A stretch of DNA of 64,000 nucleotides, taken from NCBI RefSeq assembly GCF_002844275.1, contig NZ_NXGX01000008.1:145445-209444 (forward strand), read 5' to 3'. Shown one piece after another: positions 7,950-17,273 of this stretch. The notes beneath the pieces were generated by a model. The model searched no databases, had not been told where the DNA came from, and saw only the letters and a list, made by a program, of their open reading frames with translations. The position numbers were made by a program, and so were the translations under genes. How positions within the stretch are numbered: position 1 is the stretch's first letter; each line of letters opens with the position of its first letter. Source of the DNA: Thalassospira lohafexi (GTDB lineage: Bacteria > Pseudomonadota > Alphaproteobacteria > Rhodospirillales > Thalassospiraceae).

Positions 7950-9323
7950 ATGGCCTTGCAACCGCAATATTTCGTCAGTGGTTCGATGTTGCGCCATATT
8001 TTCAGTATGGCACATACCAGCATGTTTGCGCTGGTGGCACTGGTGTTGGTTGATGCGCTTGATCTGCTGTTTCTAAGTTTTCTTGGTGACGTTGATGTTA
8101 TCGCAGGGCTTGGTTTTGCCTGGCCGTTGATCTTTTTTACCTTGGCGGTTTCGCTTGGTATCTCAACAGCGATGACGGCCCTTGTATCCCGCGCTGAGGG
8201 ACGCGGGGATCGTGCCCGTGCAAAGATATTTGCAACCCATATTCTGGTTTTCGGCGGTGTTCTTTCGGCTCTGATGACAGTCGTGCTTTGGTTGTCGGCT
8301 CCCTATATGTTGTCGCTTTTGGGGGCGACCGGGCGCGCCCATGAACTTGGCACAAGCTATCTACAGATCGTCATGCTGTGCCTGCCTGTCCTTGTTCTTA
8401 GCATGTCATCAGGCGCACTTTTGCGTGCCATTGGCGCAAAGAATCTCTCAATGTGGGCCAAGATCGCCGGGGCGACTGTGAACGCCGTGCTTGATCCAAT
8501 TTTTATTTTCGGGTTTGGCTGGGGTGTTGAGGGGGCGGCATGGGCGACTGTCTTGTCGCGCATCACCATCATGGTGATCGCTTTTTACGGGGTGTATCGC
8601 GTGCATCCAATGCTGGGCCGGTTTGATCGGGCGTTTTTTCGAGAGGATATTGGCGAAATTGCCAAGGTCACAGTGCCGGTCGGTCTTGCCAAAATGGGCC
8701 CGCCCATTGCAAGCGGCTTCATCATGGCCTCCATGGCGCAGTTTGGACCGGATGCCGTAGCGGCCATGGCGATTATTGAACGTATCGCCCCGTTCGCCTT
8801 CGTTGGCTATATGGCGCTGCCACAGGCGATTGGCCCGATCATTGGGCAGAACTTTGCGGCCGGAAAATCTGCGCGCATTCGCGCCCTTTGGCACACGGTT
8901 TGGGGGCTGATCATTATCTATGGACTGATCGTTTCCACGATCTTGTATCTTTTGTCAGACCAGTTGGCAGCACTTTTTCATGCGACGCCGGAAACATCGG
9001 CATTGCTTGCTGTGTTCTGTACCATGATCGCGCCGCTTTATATGTTTCTGGGCCTGCAATATTCATCGCATACGTTCTTTAACGTCACCGGGCGGCCCAA
9101 TCTTGCCATGGTTGCTGATTTGACCAAGGAATTACTGGGGGTGATCCCGCTGGTTTGGCTGGGCAGCTTGTATTTTGGCGCGGCGGGCGTTTTGTATGGT
9201 CAGATCGCGGGCGTCACGTTGTTTGGTCTTGGCACAGGCATCGTAAGTTACCGACTTGCCTGCCGCAGAAGCAATAATCGTGGGAGCACTGACCGGGCGT
9301 CAAGTCCTAATACGGTCATGTAA
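7950..9323 (+). CDS. MATE-family multidrug/toxin efflux transporter
   Basis: A 457-residue polytopic inner-membrane protein with about 12 hydrophobic segments in two homologous halves. Typical MATE features are VSLGISTAMTALVSRAEGRG near the end of TM2, SMSSGALLRAIGAKNLSMWA in the first half, and the second-half equivalents PQAIGPIIGQNFAAGK and FFNVTGRPNLAM. Such antiporters use sodium or proton gradients to expel cationic compounds. The start was set at the ATG at 7950 (MALQPQYF); an upstream frame-extending ATG at 7884 would add 22 residues that are not membrane-like. The substrate is unknown. It follows the 450-aa unknown gene in the same direction. Confidence 0.9.
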   Translation: MALQPQYFVSGSMLRHIFSMAHTSMFALVALVLVDALDLLFLSFLGDVDVIAGLGFAWPLIFFTLAVSLGISTAMTALVSRAEGRGDRARAKIFATHILVFGGVLSALMTVVLWLSAPYMLSLLGATGRAHELGTSYLQIVMLCLPVLVLSMSSGALLRAIGAKNLSMWAKIAGATVNAVLDPIFIFGFGWGVEGAAWATVLSRITIMVIAFYGVYRVHPMLGRFDRAFFREDIGEIAKVTVPVGLAKMGPPIASGFIMASMAQFGPDAVAAMAIIERIAPFAFVGYMALPQAIGPIIGQNFAAGKSARIRALWHTVWGLIIIYGLIVSTILYLLSDQLAALFHATPETSALLAVFCTMIAPLYMFLGLQYSSHTFFNVTGRPNLAMVADLTKELLGVIPLVWLGSLYFGAAGVLYGQIAGVTLFGLGTGIVSYRLACRRSNNRGSTDRASSPNTVM

Positions 9324-9345
9324 TGTTATTTTTGCGATTATTGGT

Positions 9346-9361
9346 TGTGAATTTGTTCACA
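9346..9361. promoter_or_regulatory. Perfect CRP-type binding site upstream of chemoreceptor 2
   Basis: TGTGA-ATTTGT-TCACA is an exact match to the CRP/Vfr consensus TGTGA-N6-TCACA. It lies in the 108-bp gap between the MATE gene and chemoreceptor 2, centred about 78 bp before the start codon. This suggests cAMP-CRP-family control of the receptor. Whether this organism's Crp homologue uses this consensus is inference. Confidence 0.55.
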
Positions 9362-9431
9362 CCCGTGGCGACTTAGGGCCAGTTCCATTCCCATATTAGA
9401 GGAGTACGCTTTTCTAAGGTGGGGTAATTCA

Positions 9432-11102
9432 ATGTTTTCAGTGTTTAAGCGTTTAAAGATCGCGACAAAGGTCTTTGGCGGTTTTGGTGTTGTGCTTGTC
9501 TTGCTGGCGATCATGTCGTTGATGTCGGTCTTGGCGATCAGCAGTGTCGGCGATGACTTTATGCGTTACCGTCAGATCGCGTTGCAATCCAATCAGGCGG
9601 CCCGGGTTCAGGCCAACCTTCTGGAAGCACGCGTTTCGGTAAAAGACTATCTTCTGAATGCAAACCCGACCTCCGCCGAGAGTGTCAAAACCCGTCTGGC
9701 CACAGCAATCACGTTGAATGACGAGTTGGTTGGCATGCTACGTGAACCCGAACGTCTGGAAAATGCGCAAAAGTCGGATAAAGAACTGAAAACCTACTTT
9801 GATGCATTTGATCAGGTTGTCTCACTTCCGGCTAATGATCCGGCGCGCGCAACATTGGTGACGGGTACACTTGATCGGCTGGGCCCGATCATCGCCCACG
9901 ATCTTGAAGAACTCAAACTTGAGATTAAGGCAGAACAGGACGAAATTGGACCACGGGCGACGAAGGCAGCCAGTCAGTCTGTCATGGCTACCGAGATTGT
10001 CGCAGGGATTGCTATTGTGCTCGGTATTGCTGCGGCCTGGACCATTGGGACGGGTATTTCCCGTCCGATCCGTGCGATCACGGATACAATGAATACGCTT
10101 GCTGGCGGGAATAAGAACATTGACATTCCCGGTCAGGATCACCGCGATGAAATTGGCGATATGGCCAAGGCTGTTTTGATCTTCAAGGAAAACATGATCA
10201 AGGCCGAAGAACTTGCCGCCCAAGAGGTCGAGGCCGCCAAGTCACGTGAACGGCGGGCTGCGAGAATCAGTGAGCTGACATCGGGCTTCGACAGCGAAGT
10301 TTCCGCTGTGCTTGAAGCGGTGGCATCGGCATCGACCGAGATGCAGGCAACCGCAACCGGCATGACCAGCACGGCCGAGGAAACCAGCCGCCAGTCCAGC
10401 ATTGTGGCCGCTGCTGCCGAACAGGCGTCAAATAATGTACAAACGGTTGCAAGTGCGGCTGAGGAACTCAGTGCCTCTATTGCTGAAATCACCCATCAGG
10501 TCAGTCAGTCTTCAACTGTGGCAAGCCGTGCGGTGTCGGATGCGGAACGCACCAATGAACAGGTGCGGGGGCTGGCCGCTGCGGCGCAGAAAATTGGCGA
10601 CGTTGTTGGTCTGATCCGCGACATTGCCGAACAGACCAATCTTCTGGCCCTGAATGCAACGATTGAAGCCGCACGTGCGGGGGATGCTGGCAAGGGGTTT
10701 GCCGTTGTTGCCGCCGAGGTCAAAAACCTTGCGACCGCAACATCACGCGCGACCGAAGATATCACAGCCCAGATCACCGGTATTCAACATGAAACCGAAG
10801 GCGCGGTTGATGCCATTGGTCTAATTTCAACCACAATCGCCGAAATCAACGAGATTGCGGCAACCATTGCCAGTGCGGTCGAACAACAAGGTGCGGCAAC
10901 ACAAGAGATCACCCGTAACGTGCAGGAGGCGTCGGCGGGGACAACCGAAGTTTCTTCTAACATTACCGGTGTGAACGAAGCAGCCGGATCAACCGGAGCC
11001 GCAGCAGAGGATGTTCTTGCTGCGTCTGGTGAGCTTTCGCAGCAGGCAGAAGTCCTGCGTGAAAAGGTTGCCCAGTTCCTAAATGACGTGCGGGCAGCCT
11101 GA
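9432..11102 (+). CDS. Methyl-accepting chemotaxis protein with four-helix-bundle sensor (chemoreceptor 2)
   Basis: A 556-residue receptor. TM1 is at about 13-33 and a helical periplasmic domain of about 150 residues (34-183) is of 4HB_MCP type. TM2 is at about 184-206, HAMP at 207-260, and the signalling domain carries the tip [20 protein letters not shown]. From HAMP onward it is strikingly similar to chemoreceptor 1; both have the linker [11 protein letters not shown] and the same glutamate/alanine-rich methylation helices. The paralogues therefore differ mainly in their sensor domains. The AAGGTGGGG site eight bases upstream fixes the start. No C-terminal tethering pentapeptide is present. 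Confidence 0.93.
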   Translation: MFSVFKRLKIATKVFGGFGVVLVLLAIMSLMSVLAISSVGDDFMRYRQIALQSNQAARVQANLLEARVSVKDYLLNANPTSAESVKTRLATAITLNDELVGMLREPERLENAQKSDKELKTYFDAFDQVVSLPANDPARATLVTGTLDRLGPIIAHDLEELKLEIKAEQDEIGPRATKAASQSVMATEIVAGIAIVLGIAAAWTIGTGISRPIRAITDTMNTLAGGNKNIDIPGQDHRDEIGDMAKAVLIFKENMIKAEELAAQEVEAAKSRERRAARISELTSGFDSEVSAVLEAVASASTEMQATATGMTSTAEETSRQSSIVAAAAEQASNNVQTVASAAEELSASIAEITHQVSQSSTVASRAVSDAERTNEQVRGLAAAAQKIGDVVGLIRDIAEQTNLLALNATIEAARAGDAGKGFAVVAAEVKNLATATSRATEDITAQITGIQHETEGAVDAIGLISTTIAEINEIAATIASAVEQQGAATQEITRNVQEASAGTTEVSSNITGVNEAAGSTGAAAEDVLAASGELSQQAEVLREKVAQFLNDVRAA

Positions 11103-11113
11103 CGCAAAGTATC

Positions 11114-11620
11114 CTATCCCTGCCTTTTGGGACCAAATGTCATCAAAAGGCAGGGACCTTCGCTTGTGTCGTATTCGCGGTGCCCGACAAAACCAATCGC
11201 CTCATAGCAGCGAATTGCCGCCTCGTTGGTTGGGTCTGGATCAATTGCGATTAACGGGGCACCGCGTTCGATCAGCATGTTCGACAGCAGGCTCAAGAAC
11301 ATGCGCCCGTGACCGCATCCCATCATGGCCGAAACGCCGATAAAGCTATCCATACAGCGGGTGCCCGCCGGAAGATTTTCGAAATGGTCCTGTGGCCATT
11401 GATAGGCGTCGTAATGCTGAACAAACGCAAATGGCCGATTGCGATACGACACAATCAGCGTTGCCATTTCGGCCAGTTCAATGTCTTCGGTGATAATTTC
11501 GATCTGCTCGACAGGATTGCCCCACCAGCGGATGACTTCGGGCAAATAAAGCCAGCGGCGGATCATGGAAAGGTCGTTGGGGATGGCCCGTCGGAAGCTG
11601 TATGGTGACGGACCCTTCAT
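11114..11620 (-). CDS. GNAT acetyltransferase, AAC(6')/RimJ-like
   Basis: A 168-residue protein. The opening PYSFRRAIPNDLSMIRRWLYLPEVIRWWG (read in two parts: PYSFRRAIPNDLSMIRRW and LYLPEVIRWWG) and the terminal IDPDPTNEAAIRCYEAIGF with acetyl-CoA-binding character place it in the Acetyltransf_8 group, which includes aminoglycoside 6'-N-acetyltransferases and siderophore or ribosomal protein acetylases. The substrate cannot be told from sequence. It is the last gene of the leucine-degradation operon, starting 3 bp after the HMG-CoA lyase stop. Its final codons form one arm of a 13-bp inverted repeat (11117-11156) shared with the convergent chemoreceptor 2 end. Confidence 0.8.
   Translation of the reverse strand: MKGPSPYSFRRAIPNDLSMIRRWLYLPEVIRWWGNPVEQIEIITEDIELAEMATLIVSYRNRPFAFVQHYDAYQWPQDHFENLPAGTRCMDSFIGVSAMMGCGHGRMFLSLLSNMLIERGAPLIAIDPDPTNEAAIRCYEAIGFVGHREYDTSEGPCLLMTFGPKRQG
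11117..11156. repeat. 13-bp inverted repeat at the convergent ends of chemoreceptor 2 and the GNAT gene
   Basis: TCCCTGCCTTTTG (11117-11129) and CAAAAGGCAGGGA (11144-11156) are perfect inverted arms. The arms lie inside the last codons of the GNAT gene and just after the chemoreceptor stop. There is no clear T tract, so it would be a weak or Rho-assisted terminator in the plus direction. Confidence 0.5.
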
Positions 11621-11623
11621 GCG

Positions 11624-12553
11624 CTATCCCTCGTTCGTGCTGCGCTTTGCCCCAATCGCCAGATTGGCCTTTGATGCGCTTGATCGTCCGATTTGATCAC
11701 AAATCCAGCTGCCTGTCGCGGCAAGCTTTTCAAGATCAATACCGGTTTTGATGCCAAGCCCGTTGAGCATATAAACAACGTCTTCGGTCGCGACATTGCC
11801 ACTAGCACCTTTGGCATAGGGACAGCCGCCTAGTCCGGCGACCGAACTGTCAACCGTTGCCACCCCCATTTCCAGAACTCCAAGAAGGTTGGCAAGTGCC
11901 TGACCATAGGTATCGTGGAAATGGGCTGCGATTTTTTCAATTGGGATATGTTCGGTAACCGCAGAAATCATTGCCTGCGCCTTGGCTGGGGTGCCTGTGC
12001 CAATGGTGTCACCCAGACTGATTTCATAACATCCCATGTCATAAAGCGCCTTGGCAACCTCGGCGACTTTTCCTGGTGGAATGTCGCCTTCATACGGGCA
12101 GCCCAGCACACAGGAGACATAACCTCGCACAGAAAGACCTGCATCGCGGGCGGCAATAACCACCGGACGGAAACGATCCAGACTTTCGGCAATCGAACAA
12201 TTGATATTCTTTTGCGAGAAGCTTTCCGATGCCGCACCAAAAACGGCCACCTCGGTCGCACCTGCGGCAATGGCGGCCTCGAGCCCCTTGGTGTTTGGGG
12301 CCAAAACGGGATAGGTCACGCCGGATTTACGGGTGATCTTTGCCATGACCTCGGACGCATCGGCCATTTGCGGAACCCATTTCGGGCTGACAAAGGCGGT
12401 GGCCTCGATCACCGACAGTCCCGCATCATTCAAACGGTTTATCAGTTCGACCTTGGTGTTGGTTGCCACCATCGTCTTTTCGTTCTGAAGGCCATCGCGC
12501 GGGCCGACTTCAACGATTTTGACGTTGGTGGGTAAACTGGAAAGAAGGGCCAT
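11624..12553 (-). CDS. mvaB: Hydroxymethylglutaryl-CoA lyase
   Basis: A 309-residue TIM-barrel lyase that cleaves HMG-CoA to acetoacetate and acetyl-CoA, the last step of leucine catabolism. Visible catalytic elements are [11 protein letters not shown] (R19, D20), the metal-binding HFH (H211, H213) and the G-loop cysteine C244 in [14 protein letters not shown]. Its start codon overlaps the stop of the biotin carboxylase gene by one base (TAATG), a sign of coupling. The order mccB-liuC-mccA-lyase matches the Liu gene clusters of other Proteobacteria, where this gene is also called liuE. Confidence 0.95.
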   Translation of the reverse strand: MALLSSLPTNVKIVEVGPRDGLQNEKTMVATNTKVELINRLNDAGLSVIEATAFVSPKWVPQMADASEVMAKITRKSGVTYPVLAPNTKGLEAAIAAGATEVAVFGAASESFSQKNINCSIAESLDRFRPVVIAARDAGLSVRGYVSCVLGCPYEGDIPPGKVAEVAKALYDMGCYEISLGDTIGTGTPAKAQAMISAVTEHIPIEKIAAHFHDTYGQALANLLGVLEMGVATVDSSVAGLGGCPYAKGASGNVATEDVVYMLNGLGIKTGIDLEKLAATGSWICDQIGRSSASKANLAIGAKRSTNEG

Positions 12554-14556
12554 TATTCGGCCTCCTCAATCGCGATCAGTTCCGCACCGTCCTCGACTTG
12601 ATCGCCGACGTCAAAGAAGACCTCTTTGACCGTGCCGGTAACCGGGGCTGAAATGGTGTGTTCCATTTTCATGGCTTCCATGACCACAAGCTTGTCGCCC
12701 GCCGTCACAGCTTGTCCGGCCTTTGCCATGACGGCAATAATCTTGCCGGGCATCGGGGCGGTTAAGCCACCACCTGTCCCTTCGGCTGCACCAGCGGCGG
12801 CCAGTGGGTCGAATATTTCCAGCCGGTCGGTGCGACCATCGCGGAAAATCGTCAGACGATTGCCATCACGCAGCACGGTGGCGCGTTTGCGCACATTGTT
12901 CAGGCTGGCATGAATGGCTCCGTCCTGATCATGTTCGGCGCTGGCGATGATAGCGCTACCATCGGGCATATCCATGACATAGCCATGATCACGGTAGTGG
13001 ACTTTGACCGCAATATCATCACCATCATGGCGCAATATCAAATCATGATGATTGTCATCATTCAGCCGGAAACCCGCCGTGCTGTGCCACGGGGAATAGG
13101 GATCGTTACTTTGGGCCGCAAAACGGGCCGCCTCGGCATCACGGGTGCGTAACACATCAAGGGCGGCAAAGACCAGTGCCTCGTTATCCGGTGTCGTTGG
13201 GGCCGGGATCAGGTCGTCGTGATACATCGGGATGAAGCCGGTTTCGACTTCACCAGCCTCGAACGCCGGATGTCGGGCGATGTTGCCAAGGAACCCGGTA
13301 TTGGTGGTCACCCCGACGATCTGCACATCATTTAAGGCCGATGCCATACGGCGGAGTGCTGATGTGCGGTCCACATCCCATGTGATCAGCTTGGCGATCA
13401 TCGGGTCATAATGGATTGAGACTTCGCCGCCTTCATAGACACCGGTATCAACACGGACATGGTCGGATTCATGTGGCATGCGCATATGAACCAGTTTGCC
13501 GGTGGCGGGCAGGAAATCGTTCTGTGGGTCTTCGGCATAGATACGGACTTCGAACGCATGCCCGTTGATGGTCAGTTCGTCTTGCGATTTTGGAAGATGC
13601 TCGCCATCGGCAACGCGTAATTGCCATTCCACAAGGTCTTCGCCAGTGATTTTCTCGGTCACGGGATGTTCGACCTGAAGGCGGGTGTTCATTTCCATGA
13701 AGTAAAACGCACCCGATGCGTCCAGAAGGAATTCAACCGTGCCTGCCCCCTGATAGCCAATTGCCTTGGCGGCATCGACGGCGGCCTTGCCCATTTGTGC
13801 GCGTAATTCTTCGCTCATATTGGGGGCAGGGGCTTCTTCAATCACCTTTTGATGGCGGCGTTGCAGCGAACAGTCGCGTTCAAACAGATATACCGCATTG
13901 CCGTGGTTGTCGGCAAAGACCTGAATTTCAACGTGGCGCGGGGTAACAATCAGCTTTTCAATCAGGCAATGATCATCGCCAAAGCTGCTTTGCGCTTCGC
14001 GCTTACAGCTGATCAGGGCGTCTTTGAACTCAGACGCCGTTTCAACTGCCCGCATGCCTTTGCCGCCGCCGCCAGCCGAGGCCTTGATCAAAACCGGATA
14101 GCCGATCTTTTCGGCCTCGGCCGCAAGGAAATCAGGGTCTTGATCCGCCCCGTGATACCCCGGCACAAGCGGCACGCCAGCCTTGCCCATGATTTTCTTG
14201 GCTTCGGATTTTGATCCCATCGCACGGATGGCACTTGCCGGTGGGCCGACAAAGACACAGCCAGATTTTTCAAGCGCGTCAGCAAATCCGGCATTTTCCG
14301 ACAGGAACCCGTAACCCGGATGGACGGCATCGGCGCCTGATTGCGCGATCACGTCAAGCAACCGGTCGGTGCGAAGGTAGCTGTCTTTGGGGGCAGGGGC
14401 ACCGATATGATACGCCTCATCCGCAGACTTAACGTGCAATGCATTGGCATCTGCATCGGAATAAACGGCAACGGTCTGGATGCCCATGCGACGGGCGGTT
14501 TTGATCACACGACAGGCGATCTCACCGCGATTGGCGATCAGAATTTTGCGCGGCAT
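12553..14556 (-). CDS. mccA: Methylcrotonyl-CoA carboxylase, biotin-containing alpha subunit
   Basis: A 667-residue protein that carboxylates its own biotin with ATP and bicarbonate. The biotin carboxylase domain covers about residues 1-450 ([18 protein letters not shown], then [12 protein letters not shown] as the ATP-grasp glycine loop and [14 protein letters not shown]). A linker/BT domain follows, then a biotinyl carrier domain of about 75 residues with the attachment lysine K630 in VMEAMKMEH. Pairing with mccB and liuC identifies 3-methylcrotonyl-CoA rather than propionyl- or geranyl-CoA as substrate. The start at 14556 is the standard family start; a longer frame of 36 residues overlaps liuC and is rejected. 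The gap to liuC is one base. Confidence 0.94.
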   Translation of the reverse strand: MPRKILIANRGEIACRVIKTARRMGIQTVAVYSDADANALHVKSADEAYHIGAPAPKDSYLRTDRLLDVIAQSGADAVHPGYGFLSENAGFADALEKSGCVFVGPPASAIRAMGSKSEAKKIMGKAGVPLVPGYHGADQDPDFLAAEAEKIGYPVLIKASAGGGGKGMRAVETASEFKDALISCKREAQSSFGDDHCLIEKLIVTPRHVEIQVFADNHGNAVYLFERDCSLQRRHQKVIEEAPAPNMSEELRAQMGKAAVDAAKAIGYQGAGTVEFLLDASGAFYFMEMNTRLQVEHPVTEKITGEDLVEWQLRVADGEHLPKSQDELTINGHAFEVRIYAEDPQNDFLPATGKLVHMRMPHESDHVRVDTGVYEGGEVSIHYDPMIAKLITWDVDRTSALRRMASALNDVQIVGVTTNTGFLGNIARHPAFEAGEVETGFIPMYHDDLIPAPTTPDNEALVFAALDVLRTRDAEAARFAAQSNDPYSPWHSTAGFRLNDDNHHDLILRHDGDDIAVKVHYRDHGYVMDMPDGSAIIASAEHDQDGAIHASLNNVRKRATVLRDGNRLTIFRDGRTDRLEIFDPLAAAGAAEGTGGGLTAPMPGKIIAVMAKAGQAVTAGDKLVVMEAMKMEHTISAPVTGTVKEVFFDVGDQVEDGAELIAIEEAE

Positions 14557-14557
14557 G

Positions 14558-15370
14558 TTATTTCTTGCTCCAGTTCGCGGGACGTTTTTCCAGAAAGGCA
14601 CCGACACCTTCGCGGCCTTCGGCACTTGCGCGCTGATCGGCAATGCGATGGGCGGTGTCATCAATCACGGCGTCAGAAATCGGTGTGTTGGCGACGGCGT
14701 AAATCAGGTTCTTGGCGGCATGCATCGCCTGTGGCCCATTCGCCAGCAGGATCTGCGTCATCTCATCGCCGCGCACCGTCAGGTCATCGCCCGGCACCAC
14801 TTCGTGCACCAGTCCGATGTGTTTGGCTGTACTGGCATCAAACCGTTCGGCGCTGAGGAAATAGCGTCGCGCCTGATTAACGCCGATGGCTTCCACCACA
14901 TAGGGCGAAATCACCGCCGGGATCAAACCGAGTTTGACTTCGGACAGGCAGAAACTCGCACGATCCGACGCAATCACGATATCGCAGCATGCGGCCAAGC
15001 CAACCCCGCCGCCAAAGGCAGCCCCGTTGACCAGTGCGATGGTGGGTTTTGAGGTGAAGTTCAAAACCTTCATCAGCTTTGCCAATGCGCGTGAATCGTC
15101 AAGGTTCTCCGCGTGGCTGTATGTCGCCATGCGCTTCATCCAGTTAAGGTCCGCCCCGGCTGAAAAGCTTTTGCCTGCCCCAGTCAGGATCACGACACGG
15201 ACAGCCGGATCTGCATCAAGTGTTTCGATCTTGGCGGTCAGCTCGGCAATCAGTGCGTCGTCAAAAGCATTGTGGATGTCCGGGCGGTTCAGGGTGATGC
15301 GCGCAACGCCGGTATCGGCAATTTCACAGATGGCGGCATCATCAATGTTGTTGGTGTTTACATTGGTCAT
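14558..15370 (-). CDS. liuC: Methylglutaconyl-CoA hydratase (enoyl-CoA hydratase family)
   Basis: A 270-residue crotonase-fold enzyme. ITLNRPDIHNAFDDALI is the N-terminal crotonase segment, GKSFSAGADLNWMKRM forms the first oxyanion-hole strand, and ALVNGAAFGGGVGLAACCDI is the CoA-binding signature. Within the Liu cluster it should hydrate 3-methylglutaconyl-CoA to HMG-CoA. The start at 15370 (MTNVNTN) is preferred; the upstream extension overlaps mccB. It lies 7 bp after mccB and 1 bp before mccA. As a broad family member it could accept other enoyl-CoAs, but context is strong. Confidence 0.9.
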   Translation of the reverse strand: MTNVNTNNIDDAAICEIADTGVARITLNRPDIHNAFDDALIAELTAKIETLDADPAVRVVILTGAGKSFSAGADLNWMKRMATYSHAENLDDSRALAKLMKVLNFTSKPTIALVNGAAFGGGVGLAACCDIVIASDRASFCLSEVKLGLIPAVISPYVVEAIGVNQARRYFLSAERFDASTAKHIGLVHEVVPGDDLTVRGDEMTQILLANGPQAMHAAKNLIYAVANTPISDAVIDDTAHRIADQRASAEGREGVGAFLEKRPANWSKK

Positions 15371-15377
15371 GCTGGCC

Positions 15378-16988
15378 TCACATTCTAAACACGCCAAACC
15401 GGGTGTCTTCGACCGGTTTGTTGAGTGCTGCGGACAGGCCAAGGCCAAGAACCATGCGGGTGTCTGCCGGATCAATCACGCCATCATCCCAAAGGCGGGC
15501 CGAAGCATAATAGGGGTGCCCCTGTGCTTCGTATTGATCACGGATTGGGCCTTTGAAGGCTTCCTGTTCGGACTCGGGCCATGTTTCGCCGCGTTTTTCC
15601 GCTGCATCGCTGCGAATTTGGGTCAAAACATTTGCTGCCTGTTCGCCGCCCATGACCGAAATGCGGGCATTGGGCCACATCCACAAGAAACGCGGGCTAT
15701 AGGCGCGGCCACACATGCCATAGTTGCCTGCGCCAAATGAGCCGCCAATCAGAACGGTGAATTTTGGAACATTGGCGGTGGCAACGGCCGTGACAAGTTT
15801 GGCCCCATCCTTGGCAATGCCGCCGGCTTCATACTTGCGGCCAATCATAAAACCGGTGATGTTTTGCAAGAACACCAATGGAATGCCGCGTTGTGCACAG
15901 AGTTCGATGAAGTGCGCACCTTTGAGCGCGCTTTCAGAAAACAGAATGCCGTTATTGGCAATGATCCCGACCGGGTATCCGAAAATGCGGGCAAATCCGG
16001 TAACCAGCGTGGTGCCGTATTGCGCCTTGAACTCGTCAAACTCGGACCCATCAACGATGCGGGCAATGATTTCGCGTACGTCATAGGGTTTCTTGGTATC
16101 GGTTGGGACAACGCCGTAAATTTCGCGCGGGTCATAGGCCGGTGCGCGCGGTTCGGTCAATGTCGGACCGGGGTTCTTATGCCAGTTCAGGTTTTTGACA
16201 ATATCGCGCGCAATCGACAATGCGTGGCTGTCATCCTGTGCGTAATGATCCGTAACGCCAGATGTCTTACAATGCACATCCGCACCACCCAAATCCTCGG
16301 CCGAGACAACTTCGCCTGTGGCAGCCTTCACCAAAGGCGGTCCGCCCAAAAAGATCGTGCCCTGTTTGCGGACAATGATGCTTTCATCTGACATTGCCGG
16401 GACATAAGCACCGCCCGCGGTGCAGGAGCCCATGACAACCGCGATTTGCGGGATGGCCTTGGATGACATGGTGGCCTGATTAAAGAAAATCCGCCCGAAA
16501 TGGTCGCGATCGGGGAAAACATCATCCTGACGGGGCAGGTTGGCCCCACCACTATCGACCAGATAAATACACGGCAGATTGTTTTCCAGCGCAATTTCCT
16601 GCGCGCGAAGATGCTTCTTTACGGTCATGGGATAGTACGATCCACCCTTGACCGTCGCATCGTTGGCGACAATCACGCATTCAACGCCCGATACACGCCC
16701 AATGCCGGTAATGATGCCCGCGGCAGGCACATCTTCGTCGCCATACATGCCGTGTGCGGCCAGTTGCGATAGTTCCAGAAACGGAGAGCCGACATCAAGC
16801 AACTGGCGAATGCGTTCACGCGGTAGCAGCTTGCCGCGTCCCGTATGCCGGTCGCGTGCCCGTTCACCACCGCCCAGTTTGATCTGCGATATTTGATTGC
16901 GCAGGTCTTCAACCAGTTGTTCCATATGTTCGGCATTGGTGCGGAATTCTTCCGAACGAGAATTTACCGCAGATTTCAGTACCGTCAT
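15378..16988 (-). CDS. mccB: Methylcrotonyl-CoA carboxylase, carboxyltransferase beta subunit
   Basis: A 536-residue acyl-CoA carboxyltransferase. The N-terminal half has [20 protein letters not shown] and [19 protein letters not shown], and the C-terminal half has [20 protein letters not shown] and [18 protein letters not shown]; these are signature segments of MCC/PCC beta subunits, and the last is typical of MCC. It transfers carboxyl from biotin to 3-methylcrotonyl-CoA. It is the first gene of the operon. Isovaleryl-CoA dehydrogenase (liuA) and a LiuR gene, usually next door, are not in this window. A candidate operator lies about 75-90 bp upstream. Confidence 0.95.
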   Translation of the reverse strand: MTVLKSAVNSRSEEFRTNAEHMEQLVEDLRNQISQIKLGGGERARDRHTGRGKLLPRERIRQLLDVGSPFLELSQLAAHGMYGDEDVPAAGIITGIGRVSGVECVIVANDATVKGGSYYPMTVKKHLRAQEIALENNLPCIYLVDSGGANLPRQDDVFPDRDHFGRIFFNQATMSSKAIPQIAVVMGSCTAGGAYVPAMSDESIIVRKQGTIFLGGPPLVKAATGEVVSAEDLGGADVHCKTSGVTDHYAQDDSHALSIARDIVKNLNWHKNPGPTLTEPRAPAYDPREIYGVVPTDTKKPYDVREIIARIVDGSEFDEFKAQYGTTLVTGFARIFGYPVGIIANNGILFSESALKGAHFIELCAQRGIPLVFLQNITGFMIGRKYEAGGIAKDGAKLVTAVATANVPKFTVLIGGSFGAGNYGMCGRAYSPRFLWMWPNARISVMGGEQAANVLTQIRSDAAEKRGETWPESEQEAFKGPIRDQYEAQGHPYYASARLWDDGVIDPADTRMVLGLGLSAALNKPVEDTRFGVFRM

Positions 16989-17050
16989 TGTCCAATTACA
17001 CCATTTTGTTGCGGGTTTTGCGCCCGAGTTGAATGACGTTCTGGGTGTTG

Positions 17051-17078
17051 TTATGGGGGAAGTTTACGTAAGCGTCAA
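17051..17078 (-). promoter_or_regulatory. Putative MerR-type (LiuR-like) promoter and operator of the leucine operon
   Basis: TTTACGTAAGCGTCAA (17063-17078) is an imperfect inverted repeat of the half-site TTKACGY. Read on the minus strand it begins with TTGACG, followed by 19 bp and TAACAA. A 19-bp spacer is characteristic of promoters activated by MerR-family proteins, and LiuR, the usual regulator of these genes, belongs to that family. This lies about 65-90 bp before mccB. The assignment to LiuR is inference. Confidence 0.4.
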
Positions 17079-17273
17079 TATTAAATAGGTATTTTAGTAC
17101 CGGAATTGTCTATATACAATGATTTTGGCTTGAAGTCTAGGTTTTCAGCTGTTTATGACTGTTGCGACAAGGGACGATTTTGGCTTTTGTCGACCGTTGT
17201 CAATGCCCTGAGCGTCGTGTGGTTAGGCCCGATTGATCCGCCAAATCAGGCTTATTAAGAAAGCATGGGAAGA

